Both the position numbers and the translations under genes were made by a program. From assembly GCA_934539245.1 (NCBI GenBank), contig CAKTCK010000024.1:1-29537 (forward strand): a stretch of 29,537 nt of DNA, given 5' to 3'. Numbering within the stretch: position 1 is the stretch's first letter; the number at the start of each line of letters is the position of its first letter. The notes beneath the pieces were generated by a model. The model was not told the DNA's origin. It saw only the letters and a list, made by a program, of their open reading frames with translations, and did no database searches. This document shows, piece after piece, positions 7,639 to 14,195 of this stretch. Source of the DNA: an uncultured Faecalibacterium sp. (lineage in GTDB: Bacteria; Bacillota; Clostridia; Oscillospirales; Ruminococcaceae).

Positions 7639-8199
7639 TCAATCCTCCTCGGTATAACGGGCGCGTTCGCCGCCGATCAGTTTCGGGCGGGTGTAGGCGC
7701 ACAGAATGTTTGCTTCACCGATTTTATTAAGGCTCAGCCGCACCGGCACCGCCACCCGCTTCAGGTGCATCCCGATCAGGGTGCCGCCGATATCCATGCC
7801 CGCGTTAGCGCGGATCTCTTCCACAGCCACCGGGTCTTTGAAGTTCTTCCAGCAGGTAGTGGCCCAGCTGCCGCCCGCATGGGGACGGGGCACAACGCAC
7901 ACTTCCTCCCAGCCGTACTTCTCTGCGGCTTCCCGCTCAAGGATGAGGGCGCGGTTCAGGTGCTCGCAGCACTGGGCTGCCAGCCAGATGCCTTTTTCTG
8001 CCAGCACCGGCGCAGCGCCCGCGTACAGCGCCCGGGCGGCTTCCAGACTGGAATCCTTGCCGATGTGGCCGCCCACCATCTCACTGGAAGAGCAGCCCAC
8101 CACGAGCACATCTCCCTTTTTCAGCTTTGCCGCAGCCACCAGCTCAGTCATTGCCTGCCGCGCTTCGGCCTCGATCTGTTTTGCAAATGCTTCGGTCAT
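7639..8199 (-). CDS. ywlG: YwlG/UPF0340 (TIGR01440) family protein
   Basis: A 186-residue protein that fits the UPF0340 family over its full length (family members are about 180-190 residues). Recognisable blocks are LVVGCSSSEMVGGHIGKDSS (near residues 33-52), AAQCCEHLNRALILERE with paired cysteines, VPRPHAGGSWAT, and AGMDIGGTLIGMHLKRVAVPVR. The biochemical function of the family is unknown. The ribosome binding site AGCGAGGTG overlaps the stop codon of the beta-propeller gene. It lies five bases upstream of the YggS gene. Confidence 0.92.
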   Translation of the reverse strand: MTEAFAKQIEAEARQAMTELVAAAKLKKGDVLVVGCSSSEMVGGHIGKDSSLEAARALYAGAAPVLAEKGIWLAAQCCEHLNRALILEREAAEKYGWEEVCVVPRPHAGGSWATTCWKNFKDPVAVEEIRANAGMDIGGTLIGMHLKRVAVPVRLSLNKIGEANILCAYTRPKLIGGERARYTEED

Positions 8200-8214
8200 A
8201 CAAAAACACCTCGC

Positions 8215-9528
8215 TTATCGGTTTGCAGCCAGCAGGCTATTTGCCCCTGCCGCACCGAAATATACTTTACTTTCCACCGGACATACCGCCGCGCAGCTGT
8301 CCTGTGCAAGGCCGGTAAAGGTCTGCTCCCAAGCCCCGGTGGCAAGGCTTACCGCCTCGGCGCAGGGAGCGTCTGCTGTGCGCCGGAACAGCCGCTCCTG
8401 CGTATTCTGCCCCGCCCGCAGGGCAATGCCCCGCAGTAGGGTGCTGTCCGCGTTCTTTTCCAGCCAGCTGCTGCGCGCCCAGCGGTAGCTGATGTACAGC
8501 GTGCCGTCCGTGTCCGCAGCCAGCGCACCCGGGTAGCCCGGCAGACCGGCAAAGGCAGCGGTGCAGCCCCGTCCCCCGGCGGTCAGCTCCCGGGCAGCGG
8601 CATCCACCGCCCAGATGCAGCGGCTGCCGAGGTCAGAGACATACAGGGTGCTGCCGTCCGGGCTGAGCGCCAGACCGGCAGCGCCTGCCACCCCGCCCAG
8701 CACCTTTTCCACCGTGCGGGCGGCGGGGTCGTACACATACACGCAGCCGGTGGCGGTGTGCGCCAGCAGCTCGGTACGCAGGGCGCTTTCCAGCCCGTTC
8801 TCCGCACCTGCCGCCGCAGCCACCGCAAAGTATACCTTGCCCGCCGGGCTTACCTCCACGGCAGATACCGCCCCCAGCGGCGCACCGTCCAGCTGGGTGA
8901 CCACCTGCTCCACCGCTGCGCCCCAGCTGTCGTGCTTGGCGCGGCAGAGAGTGCCCCCGGCGGCGGTCAGCTGGGTCAGCCACACATCCCCGGCGGCATC
9001 AAAGGCAAAGCCGGTCAGCTCGCCCTCCACGCTCAGGATGGCGGCAGCGTGCCCGCCATCGGTGCGCACAAGGTCGCTGGTGCGCTTTTTCAGCGCAGCG
9101 CCGTTCCATGCGGCGGCATACAATAGGCCGTCCTTTGCGCGGATGCAGTCCACGCCCTGATACTCCCCCAGCTCCAGCCGGGTCTTGCGGTCGGTGGAAA
9201 CTGCCGTCTGCATCGCGCCCGTCTCCTGCCGGAGGTCGGGGGCTTTATAGGCCTGCGGCGGGGTGTCGATGGGACGGAAGCCCAGCGCATACACCAGCAC
9301 CAGCAGGATGCCCACCCCGAACACGGTGCTGGCCGTGCGGAACCGCTTGAGCATAGCATCCCGCTCGATGGCCATCTGGGCGGCATACTCTGCCCGGCGG
9401 CGTGCCGCCATGGCGTTGGCGCGGTTGGCACGCCGCATCCACCGGTCCACGAACAACGCCACCCGCGGCCCCACCGTGAGGGACGCAATGGCAAGTATGA
9501 GCAAAAATTCGATCAATCCGATTCGCAT
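8215..9528 (-). CDS. Membrane-anchored beta-propeller protein (SMP-30/strictosidine-synthase-like repeats)
   Basis: A 437-residue protein. Residues 3-21 are a hydrophobic helix ending in VGP, followed by a long basic amphipathic stretch (RWMRRANRANAMAARRRAEY) and a second hydrophobic helix at about 68-86. The remaining 350 residues look like a beta-propeller: repeated DG/DxxG turns such as AKDGLLYAAAWNGA, FDAAGDVWLTQL, VSPAGKVYFAVA, LSPDGSTLYVSDLGSR and DTDGTLYISYRWARS, the last two resembling NHL or strictosidine-synthase-like blades. The propeller is probably outside the cell, but with two helices the topology is not certain. AAGGA lies 9 bases before the ATG. It is the first gene of the operon with ywlG, yggS and the ABC exporter. 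Function unknown. Confidence 0.75.
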   Translation of the reverse strand: MRIGLIEFLLILAIASLTVGPRVALFVDRWMRRANRANAMAARRRAEYAAQMAIERDAMLKRFRTASTVFGVGILLVLVYALGFRPIDTPPQAYKAPDLRQETGAMQTAVSTDRKTRLELGEYQGVDCIRAKDGLLYAAAWNGAALKKRTSDLVRTDGGHAAAILSVEGELTGFAFDAAGDVWLTQLTAAGGTLCRAKHDSWGAAVEQVVTQLDGAPLGAVSAVEVSPAGKVYFAVAAAAGAENGLESALRTELLAHTATGCVYVYDPAARTVEKVLGGVAGAAGLALSPDGSTLYVSDLGSRCIWAVDAAARELTAGGRGCTAAFAGLPGYPGALAADTDGTLYISYRWARSSWLEKNADSTLLRGIALRAGQNTQERLFRRTADAPCAEAVSLATGAWEQTFTGLAQDSCAAVCPVESKVYFGAAGANSLLAANR

Positions 9529-9586
9529 AAACGCTTTTCCTTATCTCTGAAAAACCTGCGGACAGCGCACTGTCCTTTATCGCTAA

Positions 9587-9615
9587 AGTATAGCATTCCT
9601 GCGCAAAAAGGGCAA
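9587..9615 (-). promoter_or_regulatory. Promoter of the propeller-ywlG-yggS-ABC operon
   Basis: The minus strand has -35 TTGCCC (9610-9615), a 17-base spacer and -10 TATACT (9587-9592) preceded by an extended TGC. It lies about 58 bases before the ATG at 9528. Confidence 0.75.
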
Positions 9616-9622
9616 GCGGGAC

Positions 9623-9658
9623 AAAAAAGAACTGCCGCACAGCATTGTGCAGCAGTTC
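9623..9658 (-). terminator. Intrinsic terminator of the glycosyltransferase gene
   Basis: On the minus strand a 13-position stem (GAACTGC..GCAGTTC plus TGTGC/GCACA with one mismatch, 9629-9658) is followed by TTTTTT. It starts a few bases after the stop codon at 9665 and insulates the downstream operon promoter. Confidence 0.88.
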
Positions 9659-9664
9659 CGATTT

Positions 9665-10405
9665 TCAGGGTCTCTTTCTCAGCCGTCCCTCGATCCGGCC
9701 GCGCAGAGGGCAGTACCATGTATAGTAATGCTTCTTCAGCAGCCGCTGCAAAACGCGGCTGGCCGCGCTGGGCTCCGGCTTCCAGCTTTCGGCATAGCGG
9801 TGGATGGAGTAGGTATTGGGCGTTACCCGGAGCTTCCGGGTGTAAAGATCCATCGGGCAGAAATACTCTGCCGGAAAGATCTCCATTTCCGCGATGCTCT
9901 GCCTTGTTCCGTCTTTGCGCACGCCCAGCGTCTGCAACACCCTTGTATTCCGCTCCGGGCAGGGCGTCAGGTCCGCGCTGCCGTCTGCCTTTATAAAATC
10001 CAGTGCATCGTAATCCCGCAGCAGCGCCTGCACCACCGGGTTGCCCTTGCGTGCCCCGAACCCCAGCCCGGTGGCTACTTCGTTGTTGGTCTGAAAGCCC
10101 ATAAAACCGGGCAGCTCCAGCAGCTCGTCCAGCGGGCGCACCAGCTCCACGTCTGTATCCAGATAGACGCCGCCGTGCTCGTACAGCACCGCCAGCCGCG
10201 CATAGTCCGACACAAAGGCATATTTCTTTGCCTCGTAGGCCTGCTGCACATAGCGGTTTGTGCTGATGTCAAAGTTCTGCTCGTTCCACTCGATGATCTT
10301 GTAGTCCGGGCAGTATTTCTTCCAGCTTTCCATACATTTCCGGTTCTCCGGGCTGATCGTCCCGCCGCCGAACCAGCAGTAATGGATGATCTTGGGGATG
10401 CTCAT
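9665..10405 (-). CDS. Glycosyltransferase, GT32/capsular-polysaccharide type
   Basis: A 246-residue enzyme of the family of small glycosyltransferases with a DXD sugar-binding motif. It starts with IPKIIHYCWFGG, the typical opening of this family, has YAFVSDYARLAVLYEHGGVYLDTDVEL with the DXD at residues 83-85, and ends with YSIHRYAESW, where the His is conserved. No transmembrane segment is visible, so it probably acts on the cytoplasmic face on a nucleotide-sugar donor and a cell-surface glycan or lipid acceptor. The start is well supported by AGGAGGAG a few bases before the ATG. It is a single-gene transcript with its own promoter and terminator, and codon use looks like that of its neighbours. 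Confidence 0.9.
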   Translation of the reverse strand: MSIPKIIHYCWFGGGTISPENRKCMESWKKYCPDYKIIEWNEQNFDISTNRYVQQAYEAKKYAFVSDYARLAVLYEHGGVYLDTDVELVRPLDELLELPGFMGFQTNNEVATGLGFGARKGNPVVQALLRDYDALDFIKADGSADLTPCPERNTRVLQTLGVRKDGTRQSIAEMEIFPAEYFCPMDLYTRKLRVTPNTYSIHRYAESWKPEPSAASRVLQRLLKKHYYTWYCPLRGRIEGRLRKRP

Positions 10406-10453
10406 GACCGCTCCTCCTTTTTTCTCTGCAAATGCCCCGTTCGTTACGACCTT

Positions 10454-10483
10454 ATTTTACAAAAGTCCACATTTTCTTGTCAA
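10454..10483 (-). promoter_or_regulatory. Promoter of the glycosyltransferase gene
   Basis: Consensus -35 TTGACA (10478-10483 on the minus strand), an 18-base spacer and -10 TAAAAT (10454-10459), about 50 bases before the ATG at 10405. Confidence 0.8.
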
Positions 10484-10523
10484 GTTTTCCCGGCGTGTTT
10501 TACCGCGCCTTCCTGCAAAAAGA

Positions 10524-10553
10524 TTGCCGCCCCGCTGCACGGTGTGGTATACT
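10524..10553 (+). promoter_or_regulatory. Upstream promoter (P1) of the two-component operon
   Basis: -35 TTGCCG (10524-10529), an 18-base spacer and an extended -10 TGGTATACT (TATACT, 10548-10553). Its transcript would have a leader of about 108 bases. The element lies inside a larger inverted repeat (GCCGC, CTGCAC, GTGCAG, GCGGC), which by itself might be read as a hairpin. Confidence 0.55.
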
Positions 10554-10583
10554 GGGTGCAGGCGGCTTTGTTTTTCCAAACCA

Positions 10584-10600
10584 TTCACTTAAAATTCACA
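10584..10600 (+). promoter_or_regulatory. Candidate OmpR-family operator, TTCACN direct repeat
   Basis: TTCACT (10584-10589) and TTCACA (10595-10600) are direct repeats 11 bases apart, the usual spacing for a dimer of an OmpR/PhoB-type regulator. They sit upstream of the second -10 element at 10634, at about -62 to -46 of its expected start. Binding by the regulator encoded just downstream is inference. Confidence 0.4.
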
Positions 10601-10610
10601 GCTTTTTCCA

Positions 10611-10639
10611 ATTCTTGCATTAAAATAGAGCTGTATACT
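10611..10639 (+). promoter_or_regulatory. Proximal promoter (P2) of the two-component operon, weak -35
   Basis: TATACT at 10634-10639 is a good -10, but the hexamer 17 bases upstream (ATTCTT) is poor. This is typical of an activator-dependent promoter, and the TTCACN repeat lies just upstream. The ribosome binding site GGGAGGAG follows at about 10651-10658. Confidence 0.4.
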
Positions 10640-10667
10640 GAACTATGATAGGGAGGAGTCCTGTTTT

Positions 10668-11354
10668 ATGGCAAAGATCCTGATCGTTGATGATGAGCCC
10701 CGCATTCGGGAGCTCATCCACGAGCATCTGCAATATTCCGGGTATATCTGCGAGGAAGCCGGGGACGGCTCTGCGGCACTGGCACAGCTGTCCGGCGGCG
10801 GGTTTGATCTGGTGATCTTAGACCTGATGATGCCCTTTATGGACGGCATGACCTGCCTGCGGGAGATGCGTGCCCGCCACATCAACACCCCGGTCATCAT
10901 CCTGACCGCCCGGGGCGAGGAGTACGACAAGCTGGCCGGGCTGGAAAGCGGCGCGGATGACTATGTGGTAAAGCCCTTCTCCCCCCGGGAGCTGGTGGCG
11001 CGGGTGCGCGCGGTGCTGAACCGCACCATGCCCCGCCCCACCGAGGCCGCCGACACCATGACCTTTGGTGAGCTGACCATCGACACTGCCAGCCATACCG
11101 TGCGCGTATCCGGCGAGGAGGTGGCCCTGACCCCCAAGGAGTTTGACCTGCTGGTATTTCTGGCCTCCAACAAGGGCATTGCCCTGAGCCGGGAAAAGAT
11201 CTTGCAGAAGGTGTGGAACTACGACTACTTTGGCGAGGACCGCACCGTGGACACTCATGTAAAGATGCTGCGCGGCCATCTGGGCAAATGCCGCAGCTAC
11301 ATTGCTACGGTATGGGGCATCGGCTATAAGTTCGACCCCGATGCCGCCCGTTGA
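10668..11354 (+). CDS. OmpR/PhoB-family response regulator
   Basis: A 228-residue two-domain regulator. The receiver domain (residues 3-115) has the acidic pocket VDDE (8-10), the phospho-acceptor Asp52 in VILDLMMP, Thr80 in LTARG and Lys102 in YVVKPF. The C-terminal winged-helix domain (about 130-225) carries LTPKEFDLLVFLASNKG, SREKILQKVWNYDYFGEDRTVDTHVKMLR and a final IATVWGIGYKF, the classic OmpR/PhoB signature. It therefore binds DNA as a phosphorylated dimer. The histidine kinase starts 19 bases downstream. The regulon is unknown; upstream TTCACN repeats suggest autoregulation. Start: ATG at 10668 with GGAGG/AGGAG upstream. Confidence 0.95.
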   Translation: MAKILIVDDEPRIRELIHEHLQYSGYICEEAGDGSAALAQLSGGGFDLVILDLMMPFMDGMTCLREMRARHINTPVIILTARGEEYDKLAGLESGADDYVVKPFSPRELVARVRAVLNRTMPRPTEAADTMTFGELTIDTASHTVRVSGEEVALTPKEFDLLVFLASNKGIALSREKILQKVWNYDYFGEDRTVDTHVKMLRGHLGKCRSYIATVWGIGYKFDPDAAR

Positions 11355-11373
11355 CTGAAGGAGCGTGCGGTTC

Positions 11374-12903
11374 ATGCGGCAAACCACCAAAGCGCGGCAT
11401 ACCCTTGGCATCCGCGGGCAGCTAATGTGGTTTTTGTGCTTCATCTGCCTGTTTCTGCTGGGGCTGTTCTGGCTGCTGTCCACCCAGCTGCTGGAGCCCT
11501 TGTACACCAAGCACATCGAGACCCAGCTTACCAATCAGGCCGACAGCATCGTGGAGCGGCTGGACGACGCTATTGCCGAGGGCAAGGTGCTGTCCGCTTG
11601 GTCCTTCGGGCAGCTGTCGGTCAACAGCGATTTTTTTGATAAGCTCACGCTGGAGCTGTACACCAAGGGCACCTTGAACAGCTTCTGCGTGGATATCTCG
11701 GACACCACCCTGCACACCATTTATAAAATCGAGAACCAGTCCTTCTGCAACCTGCACGGCACCTATCTTTCGGACTCTGCCAACAACGATAAGATCATTG
11801 CCACCGCCCTTGCCATGCGGCGCAAGTGCCGCAGCATGGGCAGCTTTGTGCAGACGCTCAATCCGCCCCGGCTCTCCGGCTCGGCGCAGCTATTGGTAGG
11901 GCGCACCACGGCAGACGGCAGCTACACCGTGCTGGTGACCACCAGCCTTGTGCACGTTGCCGAGGCCGGAAAGGTGCTCAGCACCCTGCTGCCGCTGGCG
12001 GCGGCGCTGATCTTCGGCTTTGCTATGTCGGCGGCGTGGCTGTTCAGCGAGTGGTTCACAAAGCCGCTGCGCCAGCTTTCCAGCGCAGCGCGGCAGATGG
12101 CGCTGGGCAACTACGCCGTACAGGTGGACAACCGCCGCAACGACGAGCTGGGCGACCTTGCCCGGGACTTTAACCACATGGCCGAGGAGGTGCAGCACGC
12201 GGTACAGATGCAGCGCGACCTGCTGGCCAACGTCTCCCACGACCTGCGCACCCCGCTGACCCTTATCAAGGGCTACGCCGAGACGGTGCGTGACCTGACC
12301 GGCGACGACAAAGCCCACCGGGACGAGCAGATGAACATCATCGTGGACGAGGCCGACCGCCTGACCGCGCTGGTGTCCAGCGTGATGGAGCTGAGCAAGG
12401 TGACCAGCGGCACCTACAAGTGCGAGCGGGTGCACTTTGACATGGGGCAGCTGTGCGACGAAGTAAGCGAGCGCTACGACGCCATCTGCGCCCAGAACGG
12501 CTGGCAGCTGCAGCTGGAGCTGCCGGAGGAGGAGCTGCCGGTCTACGCCGACCCGGACATGATGCAGCGTGCGCTGCACAATTTGCTGGGCAACGCCATG
12601 CACCATATCGGCACGGACGGTATCTTTGTGCTGCGCGCCTTCCGCTGCACCGAGGGCGTGCGGGTAGAGGTGGAGGACCACGGCCCGGGCATTGCCGCCG
12701 CCGACCTGCCCTATATCTTTGACCGGTACTACCGCTCCCGCTCGGACGCCGGCAAGCAGGGCACCGGTCTGGGGCTTTCCATCACCAAGGCCATCTTCCA
12801 GCAGCACAGCTTCCGCTTTGGCGTACAAAGCACCCTCGGCAAGGGCACCACCTTCTGGTTCGTCATGAGCGACCTGCCCTATGTGGACGATTTTGAGGGT
12901 TAG
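11374..12903 (+). CDS. Sensor histidine kinase, partner of the upstream response regulator
   Basis: A 509-residue membrane kinase. Helix 1 is at about residues 18-40 (LMWFLCFICLFLLGLFWLL), followed by an extracytoplasmic sensor region of about 150 residues without a recognised fold, then helix 2 at about 205-228. HAMP (about 230-280) is followed by HisKA with the phospho-acceptor His289 in VSHDLRTPLTLIKGYAE, and HATPase_c with N-box LHNLLGNAMHHI, G1 VEDHGPGI, F-box IFDRYYRS and G2 GTGLGLSI. There is no PAS domain. The signal is unknown. I chose the ATG at 11374 with AAGGAG ten bases upstream; a GTG at 11365 is only one base from that site and cannot be used. Confidence 0.95.
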   Translation: MRQTTKARHTLGIRGQLMWFLCFICLFLLGLFWLLSTQLLEPLYTKHIETQLTNQADSIVERLDDAIAEGKVLSAWSFGQLSVNSDFFDKLTLELYTKGTLNSFCVDISDTTLHTIYKIENQSFCNLHGTYLSDSANNDKIIATALAMRRKCRSMGSFVQTLNPPRLSGSAQLLVGRTTADGSYTVLVTTSLVHVAEAGKVLSTLLPLAAALIFGFAMSAAWLFSEWFTKPLRQLSSAARQMALGNYAVQVDNRRNDELGDLARDFNHMAEEVQHAVQMQRDLLANVSHDLRTPLTLIKGYAETVRDLTGDDKAHRDEQMNIIVDEADRLTALVSSVMELSKVTSGTYKCERVHFDMGQLCDEVSERYDAICAQNGWQLQLELPEEELPVYADPDMMQRALHNLLGNAMHHIGTDGIFVLRAFRCTEGVRVEVEDHGPGIAAADLPYIFDRYYRSRSDAGKQGTGLGLSITKAIFQQHSFRFGVQSTLGKGTTFWFVMSDLPYVDDFEG

Positions 12904-12924
12904 TGAACGCCCCTATAATACAGA

Positions 12925-12977
12925 AAAAGCACCGGCAGTTTTCCTGATCTTCCAATCGGGAAGCTGCCGGTGCTTTT
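12925..12977. terminator. Bidirectional intrinsic terminator
   Basis: A 14-base perfect stem (AAAAGCACCGGCAG at 12925-12938 with its complement at 12964-12977) enclosing a further imperfect TTCC..GGAA stem. A/T tracts on both sides let it stop the plus-strand kinase gene and the minus-strand 53-residue gene ending at 12979. Confidence 0.92.
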
Positions 12978-12978
12978 A

Positions 12979-13140
12979 TTATGTTCCGCTCTCTGCCGTA
13001 TGGTAGATGCCAAAGGTGTTGTCCGGGGCGGGCATCTCCACGCGGGAGGCGCGGTCATTCACCGCCCACATCATGGCGCCCATGGCACCCAGCACCACCA
13101 GAATGATGAGCCATTTTACTGCATTGGGTAATTTTTTCAT
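12979..13140 (-). CDS. Small single-pass membrane peptide, 53 residues
   Basis: A short protein with a basic N-terminus (MKKLPNAVK), one hydrophobic helix at about residues 10-29 (WLIILVVLGAMGAMMWAV) and a polar tail of about 24 residues. No family recognised. The ATG overlaps the TGA of the pectinesterase (13137-13140) and AAGGA lies 7 bases upstream, so translation is coupled. The longer frame beginning at 13173 runs into the pectinesterase gene and has no ribosome binding site. Its tight link to the enzyme is the only clue to its role. Confidence 0.65.
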   Translation of the reverse strand: MKKLPNAVKWLIILVVLGAMGAMMWAVNDRASRVEMPAPDNTFGIYHTAESGT

Positions 13141-14102
13141 TCCGTTATCCTTTCCACAGCCTCCATGCGGCACTTCTGCCGGGCAGTGCGCAGCAGCGCA
13201 GCGGCCTCAGCAGCCGAAAGTGCCCGCACCCAGCCGGGGCGCTCCCCTGCACCCGCGCCGGTGCTGCCTGCCTCGGCAAAGCCGGCCAGCGCCGTGTCGG
13301 TGCGGTCGTTCCAGCCAGCAAAGCCTTCCGGTGCAATGTGCGCCCCAAGGCGGCAGTCCAGCACCGCCGTTTTGCCGGTAGGCCGCCACGGTCTGCCCAG
13401 ATACACACTGCCCGCCGGGCAGTCCGAGACAAAATCGCAGTCCCAGAACACAAAGCCCAGCCCATCTGCCGCGCCGGAGGGTGCGGTGACCCAGCTGTGC
13501 GCAAGGCCGTTATCCACCGTGCGCAGGGTGCAGTGCTCAAACAGAGCATCCGCCCCGCCAAAGATAAAATCAATGTCCCCTGCGATCTCGCAGGCGTGGT
13601 AATACTGCGCACTTGCCCGGCGGGGTGCCAGCACCCGCGGGCCCAGAAAGCCGTCCTTCTCCCGCTCTTTCTCCGGCAGAGGGGCGCAGAACAAAGTATC
13701 CTGATTGCCCAGCAGCCGCACGCGGCTGAACGCCGCCCGGGCACTGTCCACATAGGCTGCGATGGCCTGCCCGGCCTTTGCGCCGGGGCCTGCGTCGTTC
13801 TCGATGGTTAGATCCTCCACCCGCAGCTTTTCGCCGCTGAAAAAGGCGGTGTAGCTGCGGAAGGTGTGGGTAGGCCGCCCGTCCGGGTGCGGCAGCTTGC
13901 CGCCGTCGTTCCATACCAGCCGGGTGGCATCCATGCCCGCGCCCGCAAGGGTGATGTCCTTTTTCTCGCACACCAGCTTTTCCCGGTAAATACCCGGCGC
14001 GATGCGGATGACCGCAGGGCAGTCGTAGGGCACCGCCAGCACCGCCTCGGAAATGGTGGTAAACTGTCCGCTGCCGTCGGGTGCAACATTGATGGTAAGC
14101 AT
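13137..14102 (-). CDS. Pectinesterase family (CE8) carbohydrate esterase, apparently cytoplasmic
   Basis: A 321-residue right-handed beta-helix enzyme of carbohydrate esterase family 8, which removes methyl esters from polygalacturonate. It starts directly with the conserved INVAPDGSGQFTTISEAV, and has GNQDTLF (Gln134, Asp135), GDIDFIFGGADALFEHC (Asp178) and YLGRPWRP (Arg237), matching the catalytic Gln/Asp/Asp/Arg set. There is no signal peptide, so it probably acts inside the cell on imported methylated oligogalacturonides. About 20 extra residues lie between the two catalytic aspartates compared with Erwinia PemA (by memory of that enzyme). I placed the start at the ATG at 14102 with AGGAGG six bases upstream; the longer frame starts beyond the promoter. 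It overlaps the small membrane peptide gene. Confidence 0.92.
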   Translation of the reverse strand: MLTINVAPDGSGQFTTISEAVLAVPYDCPAVIRIAPGIYREKLVCEKKDITLAGAGMDATRLVWNDGGKLPHPDGRPTHTFRSYTAFFSGEKLRVEDLTIENDAGPGAKAGQAIAAYVDSARAAFSRVRLLGNQDTLFCAPLPEKEREKDGFLGPRVLAPRRASAQYYHACEIAGDIDFIFGGADALFEHCTLRTVDNGLAHSWVTAPSGAADGLGFVFWDCDFVSDCPAGSVYLGRPWRPTGKTAVLDCRLGAHIAPEGFAGWNDRTDTALAGFAEAGSTGAGAGERPGWVRALSAAEAAALLRTARQKCRMEAVERITE

Positions 14103-14116
14103 AAGCCGCCTCCTGC

Positions 14117-14133
14117 GCCCGGCACTGCCGGGC
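14117..14133 (-). promoter_or_regulatory. Palindrome in the pectinesterase leader
   Basis: GCCCGGCACTGCCGGGC is a near-perfect palindrome (odd centre) just between the promoter and the ribosome binding site (14107-14112). It can be an RNA hairpin (7-bp stem) or an operator for a dimeric regulator. The sequence does not decide between these. Confidence 0.45.
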
Positions 14134-14149
14134 TGAAAAATATGCTTCC

Positions 14150-14178
14150 AGTATACCCCTCCTTCCCGCAAATTGCAA
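14150..14178 (-). promoter_or_regulatory. Promoter of the pectinesterase operon
   Basis: Minus strand: -35 TTGCAA (14173-14178), a 17-base spacer and -10 TATACT (14150-14155), about 48 bases before the ATG. No terminator separates it from the upstream SpoIIE-like gene (stop at 14196), so read-through is also possible. Confidence 0.65.
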
Positions 14179-14195
14179 CGGAAACTCTGCCGCCG

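Noticed and set aside
11365..11373. GTG start for the histidine kinase
   Set aside because: Only one base from the AAGGAG site; the ATG at 11374 has proper spacing.
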